A stretch of 64,000 bases of DNA from Sediminicola arcticus (GCF_040566695.1 NZ_JBEXAE010000001.1:496001-560000), one strand, 5' to 3'; shown: positions 19,819 to 29,625, counted from the stretch's first letter. Translations and numbers: made by a program. The notes: generated by a model not told the origin, from the sequence alone.

Positions 19819-21669
19819 TCATAGGTCGTTGATAGTAATAATGCCCACTAGTTTTTTTCCACGCACCACGGGAAGGCAGTTAATAGCTTTGGATTGCATA
19901 ACGCTCTTTGCCTTGGCCAATTGCTCATCCTCGGTAATAGTAATTAGTTGTGTCTTCATTATATCTCGAATACTCTGTTCCAGCTCTCCTGGTTTTCCCA
20001 AAAACTGTTCTACATCTGTCCAGGTCAATAGTCCTACCAAATCCAAATTATTGTCAAGAATAGGCACATGGTGTATGTTTTTCCACTGCATCATTTTCAA
20101 CACCAATTCCGCACTGTCGTTTTCTTGAGCGGTTATGGCTTTGGTGTTCATGGCCTGACCTACTTTAGAGAATTCTTGTTGGATAATGTGTTCATCTCCC
20201 CTTGGCAATTCCCAAGCATCAACAGTATACCCTTTCTTTTGCTGTTGATACATAGATGCTGTTAAAATTACCAAGGCATTCAGGGATTTGTGCTCTTTTC
20301 TTAATTTTCGATATGCCTGTACCGTCCATCTGGATCCATTGTAAGATTTTATCCTTTTCTCAATGATGGTCAAATAATGTTCCGCATCTTCAGGTGCTAC
20401 GTCCATTGCGTACAACCCTCTATAGGCCATAGGTAATAGTTGATCCATGAGCAGGTCTTGGCTGGAGACTAATTTTTCGCCCCAATAGAATTGGGCCGCC
20501 ATCCCATATCTGGCAGCATTGTAAAAATTGGTCTTTACATCCTTAAAATCCATTTTGGTGTGGACGTCATTGTACTTTTTTGGCCTTCCCCTCATTATGC
20601 CCACCCAAAACATCATATTGGCAATTTCATCGTCTGTGGTGGGTCCGGAAGGAATATACCGGTTTTCAATACGTACATGTGGTTTGCCCTTGGAAGCCCC
20701 ATAACAGAGTCGGTTCCATTTGTATACCGTACCATTGTGCAAGTTAAGGGCCCTCAGTTTTGGTGTTTTACCTGCCTTCAGTTCGCTCAAGCTATCGGTC
20801 TCGAAATTTGTGGTCAACATACTCCTGAAACCTACAATGGATTCCTTATAGAAATCCACAATGCTTCCTTTGGCCCAGTCGTTACCAAAATTTACCCTTG
20901 CCTCCCTTTCATTCAGTAAAAAGGTGCTTGCCCTTGTATCTACACTTTGGGTAAAAAGGGCAATCCGTGTTTCTTGCCATAGTTCCCTTCCCATAAGCAT
21001 GGGTGCGTTGGTGCATATAGCCAGTAACGGTCCGGCAATGGCTTGTGACCAATTATAAGTATCCCTAAAATCATCAGGATCTATCTGCAAATGAGATTGG
21101 TAACTGGTATTGCACCCTTCGTATAACACGGAATCATGGTGTACATTGAGCTCATCCACTCCTTTGATATGAAGTTCAAAATCGTTTTTTCGCATCTCCT
21201 TTACAGCCTCGTTCAATATTTGATAGCGCTTAATTGGGGTCATATAAGGGAGATCTAAGTGTTTTTGGGTTATTGTGGGGAGTATTCCAGTAAGAATAAT
21301 TTTATTACTGTGTTTTTCTGCGACCTCTTCTGCCATTTTCAATAAGTCATCCAATTGCCTGTGCATATCTGAAAAACAAAAGCCTTTTAAAGCCAAGGGA
21401 TCCAGATTGATCTCCAAATTGTACAAAGCTATTTCCGTGGTAAAATGGGGATCATTTATTTTCTCTAAAATTTCCAAGGCCTTATTTGAAGGTTGCCATG
21501 CCCTGTCTACCAAACAGAATTCCTGTTCACCCCCAATACGGATGGGGGTTTTCTCGAACATATCGTTTTGCAGCATATGCTCCAAGGCTTCTATATCCGT
21601 TAGTAGCTGTTTTATGTACTTGGAATTATTTGGGCTCTTCAGTAATGCCTCTACATGTAATTCTCCCAT
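19819..21669 (-). CDS. glutamate-cysteine ligase-like (GCS2) protein with CBS pair
   Basis: A 616-residue fusion. Residues about 35-420 resemble the GCS2 family of ATP-grasp-like carboxylate-amine ligases (IGGEQEFCLVDRAWQPSN; ALYNLEINLDPL; HHDSVLYEGCNTSYQSHLQI; VRIENRYIPSGP). Residues about 490-616 form two CBS domains (IHHVPILDNNLDLVGLLTW; AINCLPVVRGKKLVGIITIN). CBS pairs bind adenine nucleotides, so activity may follow energy state. The product could be gamma-glutamyl-cysteine or another gamma-glutamyl compound; no glutathione synthetase is nearby. It is a single gene divergent from rnpA. Confidence 0.8.
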   Translation of the reverse strand: MGELHVEALLKSPNNSKYIKQLLTDIEALEHMLQNDMFEKTPIRIGGEQEFCLVDRAWQPSNKALEILEKINDPHFTTEIALYNLEINLDPLALKGFCFSDMHRQLDDLLKMAEEVAEKHSNKIILTGILPTITQKHLDLPYMTPIKRYQILNEAVKEMRKNDFELHIKGVDELNVHHDSVLYEGCNTSYQSHLQIDPDDFRDTYNWSQAIAGPLLAICTNAPMLMGRELWQETRIALFTQSVDTRASTFLLNEREARVNFGNDWAKGSIVDFYKESIVGFRSMLTTNFETDSLSELKAGKTPKLRALNLHNGTVYKWNRLCYGASKGKPHVRIENRYIPSGPTTDDEIANMMFWVGIMRGRPKKYNDVHTKMDFKDVKTNFYNAARYGMAAQFYWGEKLVSSQDLLMDQLLPMAYRGLYAMDVAPEDAEHYLTIIEKRIKSYNGSRWTVQAYRKLRKEHKSLNALVILTASMYQQQKKGYTVDAWELPRGDEHIIQQEFSKVGQAMNTKAITAQENDSAELVLKMMQWKNIHHVPILDNNLDLVGLLTWTDVEQFLGKPGELEQSIRDIMKTQLITITEDEQLAKAKSVMQSKAINCLPVVRGKKLVGIITINDL

Positions 21670-21800
21670 TCTCTTTCTTTTTTATTGATGTTCTGTAGCT
21701 TAATTAAATCCTCTTACAAATTAACCTCCTTTGAATTTTTGACCTATGATGTATGTCATAAATTAGAAGCTGTGGTTTTTATTTTTACTTTTACGCCACC

Positions 21801-22187
21801 ATGTCATTTACACTCCATAAAAAAGAAAAATTAAAGAGTAAGAAGCTCATCGAACAGTTGTTTGCTGAAGGGAAAAGTGTTTCCAATTATCCCGTAAAAC
21901 TCATCTATCTTAAAACTGTACATGATGATGGTTCTAAAATTAAAACAGGGGTTACCGCATCGAAAAGAAATTTCAAAAGTGCCGTAAATAGAAATCGGAT
22001 AAAAAGGCTGATGCGCGAATGTTATCGTTTAAACAAACCTTTAATTTTTAACAACATAGTGGGCGACTATGCGTTTATGTTTTTATACCTTGGTAAAGAT
22101 ATGCCCACTTATGAGCATTTGGAAGCTACCTTTAAGCTCCTTTTTAAAAAACTTATAATAAAAGAGAATCATGAAAAGCTCAATTAA
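21801..22187 (+). CDS. rnpA: ribonuclease P protein component
   Basis: A 128-residue RnpA, the protein subunit that helps the RNase P ribozyme process tRNA 5' ends. The RNR signature SAVNRNRIKRLMRECYR lies near residues 61-77, after the KTGVTASKRNFK strand. Size and N-terminal basic segment (HKKEKLKSKKLIEQLF) are typical. rpmH, its usual partner in many bacteria, is not next to it here. The 3' end overlaps the start of the S41 protease gene by 17 bp. Confidence 0.95.
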   Translation: MSFTLHKKEKLKSKKLIEQLFAEGKSVSNYPVKLIYLKTVHDDGSKIKTGVTASKRNFKSAVNRNRIKRLMRECYRLNKPLIFNNIVGDYAFMFLYLGKDMPTYEHLEATFKLLFKKLIIKENHEKLN

Positions 22188-23799
22188 AAAAAAGGTTCTT
22201 ATCCCTATTATAGCCCTCGTGTTTCTTGTAGTAGGGTCCAGTTTTAAAAGTGATTTCTTTGAAATTGCCAAGCAGATAGAAATTTTCACCACCTTGTTTA
22301 AAGAGCTGAACATGAACTATGTGGATGAGACCAATCCTGCAGAACTCATGGACAATGCCATTAAAAATATGTTGGAAGGTCTTGATCCCTATACCAAATT
22401 TTTGAATGAACAGGATGTTGAGGCTTATAAAATCAATAATGCAGGCGAATATTCAGGTATTGGTGCCATTGTAAGGTCCTATAAGGATAAATTAGTGGTC
22501 ATAGAGCCCTACAAAAACTATCCTGCAGATAAAGCCGGTTTAAAAGCGGGGGATGAAATCATCAAAATAGGAGATATTGGCATCTCTGAATTTAAGGATG
22601 ATGGAAGCGAACTTTTAAAAGGAGCTAATAATACCTCTATAGAAGTGACTTATAAAAGACAGGGACAAACCAGTACAACCACTATTGTTAGAGAAGCTAT
22701 TGAAGTGGACGCGGTTCCTTATTATAAAATGGTAGATGCCAAGACAGGATATATCGTATTGGCAAAGTTTAATCAGAAAGCATCTGATCAGACAAAAGAG
22801 GCCTTGATCAATTTAAAAAATGAAGGAGCTGAAAAAATTATATTAGACCTCAGAGGTAATCCTGGGGGTTTACTTTCAGAGGCCATTAATGTAACCAATC
22901 TTTTTATTCCAAAAGGAGAACTGGTAGTCACCACAAAATCTAAAGTCAAAAAATTCAATAGGGAATACCATACAAAAAATCAGCCCGTAGATGAAAGTAT
23001 ACCACTTGTTGTCTTGGTCAATGGCAGAAGTGCGTCAGCTAGTGAGATTGTTTCAGGAAGTTTACAGGATTTGGATCGTGCCGTAATCATGGGAGCTAGA
23101 AGCTTTGGAAAAGGGCTAGTGCAAAGACCGCTAAAACTTACTTATGGAACACAGTTGAAGGTAACCATTTCTCGCTATTATACTTCCTCAGGTAGATGTA
23201 TCCAATCTCTGGATTATTGGAACCGTGACCAGGATGGAAGAGCGGTAAAAAACACCAAGTTTACCGACTTTAAAACACGTAATGGTCGTAAAGTACAAGA
23301 TGGGGGAGGCGTTTTGCCTGATATAGAGATAAGCGCTTTACGAACCAATGCCCTAACAGAAGGCCTAATAAATAGTAATGTAATTTTTGATTTCGCTACT
23401 CAATTTTACTATCAAAATAAATTGAATAGTCCATCTGATTTTAGTTTTTCCGATACCAACTTTCAGGCTTTTAAAACCTTTGTAAACCAAAGTTCTTTTA
23501 GCTTTGAGACCAAAACGGAAAAGGCTTTAAAAGAAGCCATGACCCCCGAAGAAAAAGCCATCTATGGAACAGAAGTTGAAGACGGACTTAAAAACTTACT
23601 GTTGCAAATAAACAAAAGTAAGCTCACCGCTTTAGACACTTATAAAAACGAACTTGAGAAAAATTTAGAGGACGAAATCATCAAACGCTATTTCTACAGA
23701 GAAGGTCTTTATGACTATTACCTTGGTCATGATGATGCAATTTTGGCAGCCAAGGCATTGTTAGCCGACACTTCCAAATATAAGGATATCCTGAAATAA
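22171..23799 (+). CDS. S41-family C-terminal processing peptidase
   Basis: A 542-residue protease of the CtpA/Prc class. An N-terminal membrane anchor or signal (VLIPIIALVFLVVGSSF) precedes a PDZ domain at about residues 90-170 (GIGAIVRSYKDKLVVIEPYK; ADKAGLKAGDEIIKIGD). The S41 core follows, with LDLRGNPGGLLSEAI, the catalytic Ser in NGRSASASEIVSGSLQDLD and the catalytic Lys in GARSFGKGLVQ. The C-terminal about 150 residues are helical, as in other Bacteroidota members. The ATG at 22171 lies inside rnpA in another frame, so expression is coupled. It probably degrades or trims envelope proteins. Confidence 0.93.
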   Translation: MKSSIKKKVLIPIIALVFLVVGSSFKSDFFEIAKQIEIFTTLFKELNMNYVDETNPAELMDNAIKNMLEGLDPYTKFLNEQDVEAYKINNAGEYSGIGAIVRSYKDKLVVIEPYKNYPADKAGLKAGDEIIKIGDIGISEFKDDGSELLKGANNTSIEVTYKRQGQTSTTTIVREAIEVDAVPYYKMVDAKTGYIVLAKFNQKASDQTKEALINLKNEGAEKIILDLRGNPGGLLSEAINVTNLFIPKGELVVTTKSKVKKFNREYHTKNQPVDESIPLVVLVNGRSASASEIVSGSLQDLDRAVIMGARSFGKGLVQRPLKLTYGTQLKVTISRYYTSSGRCIQSLDYWNRDQDGRAVKNTKFTDFKTRNGRKVQDGGGVLPDIEISALRTNALTEGLINSNVIFDFATQFYYQNKLNSPSDFSFSDTNFQAFKTFVNQSSFSFETKTEKALKEAMTPEEKAIYGTEVEDGLKNLLLQINKSKLTALDTYKNELEKNLEDEIIKRYFYREGLYDYYLGHDDAILAAKALLADTSKYKDILK

Positions 23800-23828
23800 T
23801 CTTGAAATAGGATTAACAAATTAGTGAT

Positions 23829-23858
23829 AAAAAGGTTAGGATTTGTTCTAGCCTTTTT
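23829..23858 (+). terminator. intrinsic terminator after the S41 peptidase
   Basis: AAAAAGGTTAG pairs with CTAGCCTTTTT (one G-T wobble) across an 8-nt loop and is followed by a T-rich stretch. Confidence 0.75.
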
Positions 23859-23941
23859 GCTTTTTATATGGCTATAGAAATAATATCTTATCATCGTTAT
23901 ATTTTATATCTTGGGTAATATTTTTTTTAAAAAAAAACACT

Positions 23942-25948
23942 ATGATATCCAAACACCTTCTACTGCTATGCCTTAGCATGTTTTTAACCTATCCTTTAAT
24001 GAGTCAAACCCACTTGGGGAAAAAACCCGTAACGATTGAGGAGCTTATGCACCTTAAATCAGTTAAAAATCCGGTACTCAGTCCGGACGGAATATGGGTG
24101 GCTTTTACGGTATCTGAAATGGATTTAAAGGAAGATTCTTGGGAGACCAGAATTTGGATGGTTCCGTCAAAAGGTGGGGAAGCCATCCCGATGACTGCAA
24201 AGGGTTATTCTGCCTCAGAACCCAAATGGAGCCCTGATAACAAATACCTCTCCTTTCTGGCCTCAAAAAAAGAGGGCGATAAAACTCAAGTTTGGACCAT
24301 GAACCGTCAAGGTGGTGAAGCTGAACAGCTCACAAAAACTCTCCAAGGGGTTTCTTCTCACGAATGGTCGCCAAAAGGCAAGCAGTTGCTTTTGAGCATT
24401 AAAGATCCCAAGCCTGAGGAACTTACAAAAGACAAAGAGGATGACAAAAAACCCAAGCCCTATGTCGTGGACCGTCTACAATTTAAACAAGATTATCAAG
24501 GGTATCTGGACAGATACAGAACCCACCTGTATACAATGATCCTTGGCGATTCTATACCTAGGCAGCTAACCTCTGGGGATTTTGATGACGAAGATCCTGT
24601 TTGGAGCCCAGACGGAACTCAAATTGCCTTTACCAGCAATAGATCGGATAACCCTGATGGAAATTCGAATAACGATATCTGGATTGTAAATGCCAACAAT
24701 ACCAATAAAGGGAAGTCTTTAAAGCAAGTCACTACCAATTCAAATTCCGATTTTTATCCTCAGTGGAGTCCAGACGGTAAGCACATAGTGTATAGAACCG
24801 TTACTGATAAGAAGGCAATTTGGTACGCCACCCAAAAACTAGCTATTATCCCTGTGGATGGGGGACAACCGACTCTGCTAGCCGAAGGGTTAGACCGAAA
24901 TATAAGTAAGCCAACCTTCTCAGACGATGGGAAGCTCATTTATTTTATTTTAGAGGAAAGCGGCACAAGTATTCTTTCTTCCATTGAACCTACAGGAAAA
25001 AATTTCAAAAGGGTGATCCAAGGGGATATTAGCATATCCGACTATGACCTAAAAGCGGACCTTATCATCCCTTTATTAGGCAAGGCAAACCAGCCGTTTG
25101 AGGTGTACAGTTTTACAAACACCTTAAAAAAAATTACCTCACTAAACGATGGGTTGTTGGATAATATAGAGAAACCTAGCATAGAAAAAATAAACTTTAA
25201 AAGTGCCGATGGTACAGAAATAGAAGGCTTTGTTGTGAAACCAATTGGTTTTGATACAACTAAAAAGTACCCTACCATTCTTTGGATACATGGAGGGCCT
25301 GTAAGCCAATATCAATTTGAATACGATGTAGAGCCTCAATTGTACGCTGCCAATGGCTACGTGACCCTCCTAATTAACCCAAGAGGTTCTTCTGGATATG
25401 GCCAAGCATTCTCAGAGGCCCTTTTTGCCGATTGGGGGAATAAGGATTACCAAGATGTTATGGCCGCAGTTGATTATGTGATAGGACAAGGGTACGCAGA
25501 TCCTTCTAAATTGGGAGTAGGGGGCTGGTCTTATGGTGGAATCCTTACTAATTATGTCATCACAAAAACAGATCGATTCAAAGGGGCCGTTTCAGGAGCT
25601 AGTGAAGGCTTATACCGGGCCAATTATGGGCATGATCACTACCAGCTGACTTGGGAATTAGAGCTGGGGTTACCTTGGGAAAATGCGGAAGCTTGGGAGA
25701 AAATTTCGCCTTTCAATCAGGTTGCTAACATCACCACACCAACATTGTGGATTGGGGGAGAAAAAGATTGGAACGTGCCTATTCTAAATTCCGAACAGAT
25801 GTACCAGGCCATGAAGAGATTGGGAAGGGAAACCCAATTGGTGGTTTATCCCGGAGAGCATCATGGAATCAGACGTCCAACTTTTGTAAAGGATCGTCTA
25901 GAACGTTACCTCCAATGGTTCAAAACCCATGTAAAAGAAAGCAATTAA
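23942..25948 (+). CDS. S9-family prolyl oligopeptidase-type peptidase
   Basis: A 668-residue secreted serine peptidase related to acylaminoacyl- and dipeptidyl-peptidases. A signal peptide ends at about residue 21 (TYPLMSQ). TolB/WD40-like blades fill residues about 35-400 (NPVLSPDGIWVAF; EPKWSPDNKYLSF; DPVWSPDGTQIAF). The alpha/beta hydrolase domain follows, with nucleophile Ser530 in GGWSYGG, the acid Asp in IGGEKDWNVP and a catalytic His at 640 or 641 in GEHHGIRRP. ILWIHGGP precedes the nucleophile as in the family. It stands alone after a terminator. Confidence 0.93.
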   Translation: MISKHLLLLCLSMFLTYPLMSQTHLGKKPVTIEELMHLKSVKNPVLSPDGIWVAFTVSEMDLKEDSWETRIWMVPSKGGEAIPMTAKGYSASEPKWSPDNKYLSFLASKKEGDKTQVWTMNRQGGEAEQLTKTLQGVSSHEWSPKGKQLLLSIKDPKPEELTKDKEDDKKPKPYVVDRLQFKQDYQGYLDRYRTHLYTMILGDSIPRQLTSGDFDDEDPVWSPDGTQIAFTSNRSDNPDGNSNNDIWIVNANNTNKGKSLKQVTTNSNSDFYPQWSPDGKHIVYRTVTDKKAIWYATQKLAIIPVDGGQPTLLAEGLDRNISKPTFSDDGKLIYFILEESGTSILSSIEPTGKNFKRVIQGDISISDYDLKADLIIPLLGKANQPFEVYSFTNTLKKITSLNDGLLDNIEKPSIEKINFKSADGTEIEGFVVKPIGFDTTKKYPTILWIHGGPVSQYQFEYDVEPQLYAANGYVTLLINPRGSSGYGQAFSEALFADWGNKDYQDVMAAVDYVIGQGYADPSKLGVGGWSYGGILTNYVITKTDRFKGAVSGASEGLYRANYGHDHYQLTWELELGLPWENAEAWEKISPFNQVANITTPTLWIGGEKDWNVPILNSEQMYQAMKRLGRETQLVVYPGEHHGIRRPTFVKDRLERYLQWFKTHVKESN

Positions 25949-26054
25949 TACGTGACACATAGGGTAAATCCCATGACTTATTGTGTCCTTTGTTGTATCA
26001 ATTCATGCAAAAAAAAGAAAGCCTTGGTCACTTTCTTTAAAAATAAAATATAAC

Positions 26055-26531
26055 ATGACAAAAAGAGACGAATATTTTATGCGTAGGGCAATCCATTTAT
26101 CTGCTGAAGGAATGAATGCGAATGCTGGTGGACCCTTTGGAGCGGTCATTGTGAAAAATAATGAAATTGTTGCAGAAGGTTACAATAGAGTAACGTCTAC
26201 AAATGACCCTACCGCCCATGCTGAAATTGTTGCCATTAGGCGTGCCTGTGAAAAGATTGGAACTGCCCAATTGGACGGTTGCACCATATATACATCATGC
26301 GAGCCCTGCCCTATGTGCTTGGGAGCTATCTATTGGGCACATCTAAAACAAGTCTTTTTTGCTTGCGACCGTGAAGATGCCGCCGCCGTACAATTCGATG
26401 ACCAATTTATTTACGACGAGCTGAAAAAGGACATGGGAGACCGAGAAATAAAATTTGTGTGCCTTTTAAGAAAAGAAGGGGTGAAAGTTTTTGAGCAGTG
26501 GGCCAATAAAACCAACAAAATAGCGTACTAA
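26055..26531 (+). CDS. nucleoside/guanine deaminase-like protein
   Basis: A 158-residue zinc deaminase of the CDA/dCMP fold. The motif TAHAEIVAIR (His55, Glu57) and TSCEPCPMCLGAIYWA (Cys85, Cys88 as zinc ligands) are complete. The NANAGGPFGAVIVKNNEIVA start and the tail AVQFDDQFIYDEL resemble GuaD of Bacillus more than TadA, so purine deamination is favoured over tRNA editing. The reading frame is open 24 codons upstream; ATG 26055 (TKRDEYFMRRAI) matches the family start. Confidence 0.85.
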   Translation: MTKRDEYFMRRAIHLSAEGMNANAGGPFGAVIVKNNEIVAEGYNRVTSTNDPTAHAEIVAIRRACEKIGTAQLDGCTIYTSCEPCPMCLGAIYWAHLKQVFFACDREDAAAVQFDDQFIYDELKKDMGDREIKFVCLLRKEGVKVFEQWANKTNKIAY

Positions 26532-26547
26532 ATTTCGATAACAAAAT

Positions 26548-27174
26548 ATGGAAACTTATTTGGATTTGGAGACCTGGAACAGAAGAGATCATTTTCATTT
26601 TTTCAACGGATTTGAAGAACCATTTTGGGGAATTACAGTAGATATTGATTGCTCCATTGCCTATGCTAAAGCGAAAGCATCCAACGTTTCCTTCTTTTTG
26701 TGGTACCTACACAAATCGATCACGGCTGTCAACAAAATTCAAGAATTTAAATTTAGAATTGATGACCAGAATAGGGTAGTTATACATGATATAATATCTG
26801 CCTCCGCCACCATTGATAGACCAAATGGAACTTTTGGTTTTAGTTATATCAATTTTTATCAAGATTTTGGAACCTTTCAGAAAGAAGCTCAAAAGGAAAT
26901 AAAAAGGGTGCAAAAAACGAGCAATTTAGTGCCCACTACAAACTCTGACGCAGTGGTCCACTATTCCTCCTTGCCTTGGTTGAAATTCACGGCATTTTCA
27001 CATGCCAGAAGATTTAGCACAAAAGACAGTATTCCCAAAATATCCTTTGGAAAAATGACAGAAACCAATGACATAAAAACAATGCCCGTCTCAATTCATG
27101 TGCATCATGGCCTTGTTGACGGATTTCATATGGGTAAGTATGTAGAACTCTTTCAACAACTCATGAATAAATAA
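26548..27174 (+). CDS. chloramphenicol acetyltransferase-like acyltransferase
   Basis: A 208-residue member of the CAT fold. The catalytic motif HHGLVDGFHMG near residues 186-196 carries the general-base His, as in HHxxxDG acyltransferases, and the N-terminal WNRRDHFHFFNGFEEPFWGI matches the trimeric CAT family. Length equals typical CAT (about 210). Chromosomal flavobacterial relatives occur without known drug resistance, so the natural acceptor may be something else. It lies 16 bp after the deaminase gene and may share its transcript. Confidence 0.82.
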   Translation: METYLDLETWNRRDHFHFFNGFEEPFWGITVDIDCSIAYAKAKASNVSFFLWYLHKSITAVNKIQEFKFRIDDQNRVVIHDIISASATIDRPNGTFGFSYINFYQDFGTFQKEAQKEIKRVQKTSNLVPTTNSDAVVHYSSLPWLKFTAFSHARRFSTKDSIPKISFGKMTETNDIKTMPVSIHVHHGLVDGFHMGKYVELFQQLMNK

Positions 27175-27284
27175 TGATATTTTAAAGCGCGGAGCCTTAG
27201 CTGCTTGTCTAAAAAAATAATATTGAAAAAAGAAAACAATTAAATATTTGTATTATTTTTAATCCAACATATTTAATTTTCGTC

Positions 27285-27476
27285 ATGAGTAAAGGCACTG
27301 TAAAATTCTTCAACGAATCCAAGGGATTTGGTTTTATCGTTGAGGAAGGTTCAAAAAAAGAACACTTCGTTCACATTTCAGGATTAATTGATGAAATCCG
27401 TGAAGGTGATGCAGTAGAATTTGAACTAAAGGAAGGTAAAAAAGGAGTGAACGCAGTAAATGTAACAGTACTATAA
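27285..27476 (+). CDS. cold-shock-domain protein
   Basis: A 63-residue CspA-type OB-fold RNA chaperone. The RNP1 stretch KGFGFIVEEG and the RNP2-like HFVHISGL are present, starting with SKGTVKFFNESKG. It is a single-domain cytoplasmic protein that binds single-stranded RNA or DNA. A clean terminator follows, so it is a monocistron. Confidence 0.93.
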   Translation: MSKGTVKFFNESKGFGFIVEEGSKKEHFVHISGLIDEIREGDAVEFELKEGKKGVNAVNVTVL

Positions 27477-27510
27477 TTTATCTGATTTCTCCACTTTTTA
27501 GTACCGTATC

Positions 27511-27538
27511 AGCCCGTCTTCAACGACGGGCTTTTTTT
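27511..27538 (+). terminator. intrinsic terminator of the cold-shock gene
   Basis: AGCCCGTC pairs with GACGGGCT across a 6-nt loop and is followed by seven T residues. Confidence 0.9.
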
Positions 27539-27558
27539 GACCAAAAAAATTAACTGTT

Positions 27559-28005
27559 ATGATTACGAATACCAAAAAATTAACTGACCCCTACAGCAAA
27601 AGTAGCGCTATTGTGTTGTTCACATTAATGGTCATGGGATTACCCCTTCTTCAGGCACAAGAACCATCATCCTTCAAGTGGAAAAATAGGTTGTTATTGA
27701 TCCTTGTGAAGACCTTATCAGAGGATGTTTATATACAACAGATGGCTGAATTAAATGCCCATAAAAAAGGATTGAATGACAGAAAACTTATGGTATATCA
27801 AATACAACCAAATAGGTACACCATTGGCTTATCGGACCATAATTGGCAGCAATCAAGACAGTTGTATGAAAGAAATAAGAAAACAAAGACCCCTTACGAA
27901 ATCATTTTGGTGGGTTTGGATGGTGGCAACAAATTACGCAAGACCACATTTCTTAGTTGTCAAGAACTTTTTGACGCCATAGATGCAATGCCTATGAGAA
28001 GATGA
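27559..28005 (+). CDS. DUF4174-domain protein, secreted
   Basis: A 148-residue protein with an N-terminal hydrophobic segment (AIVLFTLMVMGLPLLQAQ) that is probably a signal peptide starting after about 17 hydrophilic residues. The mature part contains the thioredoxin-like DUF4174 pattern: WKNRLLLILVKTL, then YEIILVGLDGGNKLR and the ending FDAIDAMPMRR, which is highly characteristic. No catalytic CXXC is present. Function is unknown. It lies after the cold-shock terminator. Confidence 0.78.
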   Translation: MITNTKKLTDPYSKSSAIVLFTLMVMGLPLLQAQEPSSFKWKNRLLLILVKTLSEDVYIQQMAELNAHKKGLNDRKLMVYQIQPNRYTIGLSDHNWQQSRQLYERNKKTKTPYEIILVGLDGGNKLRKTTFLSCQELFDAIDAMPMRR

Positions 28006-28132
28006 AAAAAGCAATAAAATTCTATGATTGGTCTTGATAACCAATAATATAAGTTGTGTACTCTAAGATGTAATGCACTTAAATATTTTAAACTATGTGA
28101 CATTTAATGGCGTACATTCGCCCAAAAAATAA

Positions 28133-28741
28133 ATGACCATAGAATCTAGGGTATTAGCAGTTGAAGCATTGTACGGTCAACTTGAAAAAGAAATTTCCGA
28201 ATTCCAATCCCACACCAAACTACATTGCGTCGCCGGCTGTGGAAAATGTTGTACCAAACCAGACATTGATGCGTCTCCTTTAGAGTTTCTACCGTGGGCA
28301 TTCCATCTTTTTTTGACAGGGAAAGCAGAAGAAACCTTGGAGATCTTAAAGGAACGATCCTCTACCCTATGTCTTTTGTATAACCCAGTTTCACTTTTTG
28401 GCGGTAACAATGGTAGCTGTAGCCAATACAAATACCGTGGATTAATCTGTCGTCTTTTTGGTTATGGAGCCAATAGAGATAAGGTGGGGCAGTTACGCTT
28501 AGCTACTTGCAAAATAATCAAAGAAGGGCAAAAAGAAAACTACCAAAAGGCATCTGAAGAAATTACCAAAGAATTACATGTGCCCATTTTTACCGATTAT
28601 TATATGAATCTCTCACAAATCGACTTTAGAATGGGGAATATTATTGTTCCTATTAATGATGCTTTAAGAATGGCTATTGAGGAGGTATTACAATATTACG
28701 CATATCGCCCATTTCCAAGTGGACTTAAAGTTACAGCATAA
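28133..28741 (+). CDS. YkgJ-family cysteine cluster protein
   Basis: A 202-residue soluble protein. The CxxxCxxCC-type cluster HCVAGCGKCC gives Cys32, Cys36, Cys39 and Cys40, and further cysteines occur in CLLYNPVSL, CSQYKYRGLICRLFGYGAN and LATCKIIK. This pattern is that of the YkgJ/CxxCxxCC zinc or iron-sulfur binding family (PF03692), whose members include Fe-S or metal-dependent enzymes. The biochemical role is unknown. Confidence 0.8.
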   Translation: MTIESRVLAVEALYGQLEKEISEFQSHTKLHCVAGCGKCCTKPDIDASPLEFLPWAFHLFLTGKAEETLEILKERSSTLCLLYNPVSLFGGNNGSCSQYKYRGLICRLFGYGANRDKVGQLRLATCKIIKEGQKENYQKASEEITKELHVPIFTDYYMNLSQIDFRMGNIIVPINDALRMAIEEVLQYYAYRPFPSGLKVTA

Positions 28742-28881
28742 TTGTAACGCTACTTATTTTCTACACTCTTTATAAGCGCATAAAAAACACTTCAATTATT
28801 GTCGCTATTTTACTGATTATATGTATCTTACTATACTGTTTGATGCCAAATTCCCCTATAAATTACTAAAATCTGATACCG

Positions 28882-29625
28882 ATGGGGGAAGTTATAAAAA
28901 TTCTTATTGTAGAGGATGAGATGCTGATTGCCGCTAATATCTCCCTACAACTACAAAATCTTGGTTACGAAATTGGAGGTATATTCCCTAGGGGAGAAGA
29001 AGCTTTGGCGCATTTAAAAGAACATCGTGCAGATATTGTCCTATTAGATATTCAGTTAAAAGGCACGTTAGACGGAATTGAAACCGCTGAAAAAATAAAG
29101 GAGCTTTACAATCTTGCTATCATCTTTCTAACTGCTAACACAGATGATTTACATTTTAGACGCGCAAAGAATACCCATCCACATGCCTTCATTTCCAAGC
29201 CCTTTAAAAAATTAGATTTACAACATGCTATTGAACTTACCGCTAGTAATCATTTGCAGCCTATGCGTCCCAATAATTCATTGCCAAAGGCTGCTAATTC
29301 ACCAATTATGTTGGAAGACCGCATTTTTGTAAGGCATAATGATAAAATGGTAAAAATCATTATCAAGGACATACAATATATAGAGGCAGAAAGAAACTAT
29401 TCAAGGATTTATTGCTGCAATAAATCCTTTTTGTTGGTCATTACATTAAAGGAAATGGATAAAAAATTGCCCCAAGAACATTTTATCCGTATTCATAGGT
29501 CGTTTGTAATCAACCTGTCACAAGTAGACGAGGTTGCTAATACACATGTGGTCATCTCAAAAAAAGCGGTGCCATTAAGCAAAACATATCGGAAAAATTT
29601 AATGGAACGCTTACAGACCATTTAG
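28882..29625 (+). CDS. LytTR-family response regulator
   Basis: A 247-residue two-component regulator. The receiver domain spans residues 1-125, with Glu11-Asp12, phospho-acceptor Asp56 in IVLLDIQLKG, and the conserved Lys in AFISKPFKK. The LytTR DNA-binding domain spans about 140-245 (DIQYIEAERNYSRIYC; HFIRIHRSFVINLSQVDEV). It presumably binds direct repeats upstream of target genes. Its stop codon overlaps the end of the convergent histidine kinase gene by 4 bp; the neighbour is the likely partner. Confidence 0.9.
   Translation: MGEVIKILIVEDEMLIAANISLQLQNLGYEIGGIFPRGEEALAHLKEHRADIVLLDIQLKGTLDGIETAEKIKELYNLAIIFLTANTDDLHFRRAKNTHPHAFISKPFKKLDLQHAIELTASNHLQPMRPNNSLPKAANSPIMLEDRIFVRHNDKMVKIIIKDIQYIEAERNYSRIYCCNKSFLLVITLKEMDKKLPQEHFIRIHRSFVINLSQVDEVANTHVVISKKAVPLSKTYRKNLMERLQTI

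Noticed and set aside
26548..27174. CAT-like gene as acquired chloramphenicol resistance
   Set aside because: No mobile element or compositional change around it; chromosomal relatives are common in flavobacteria.
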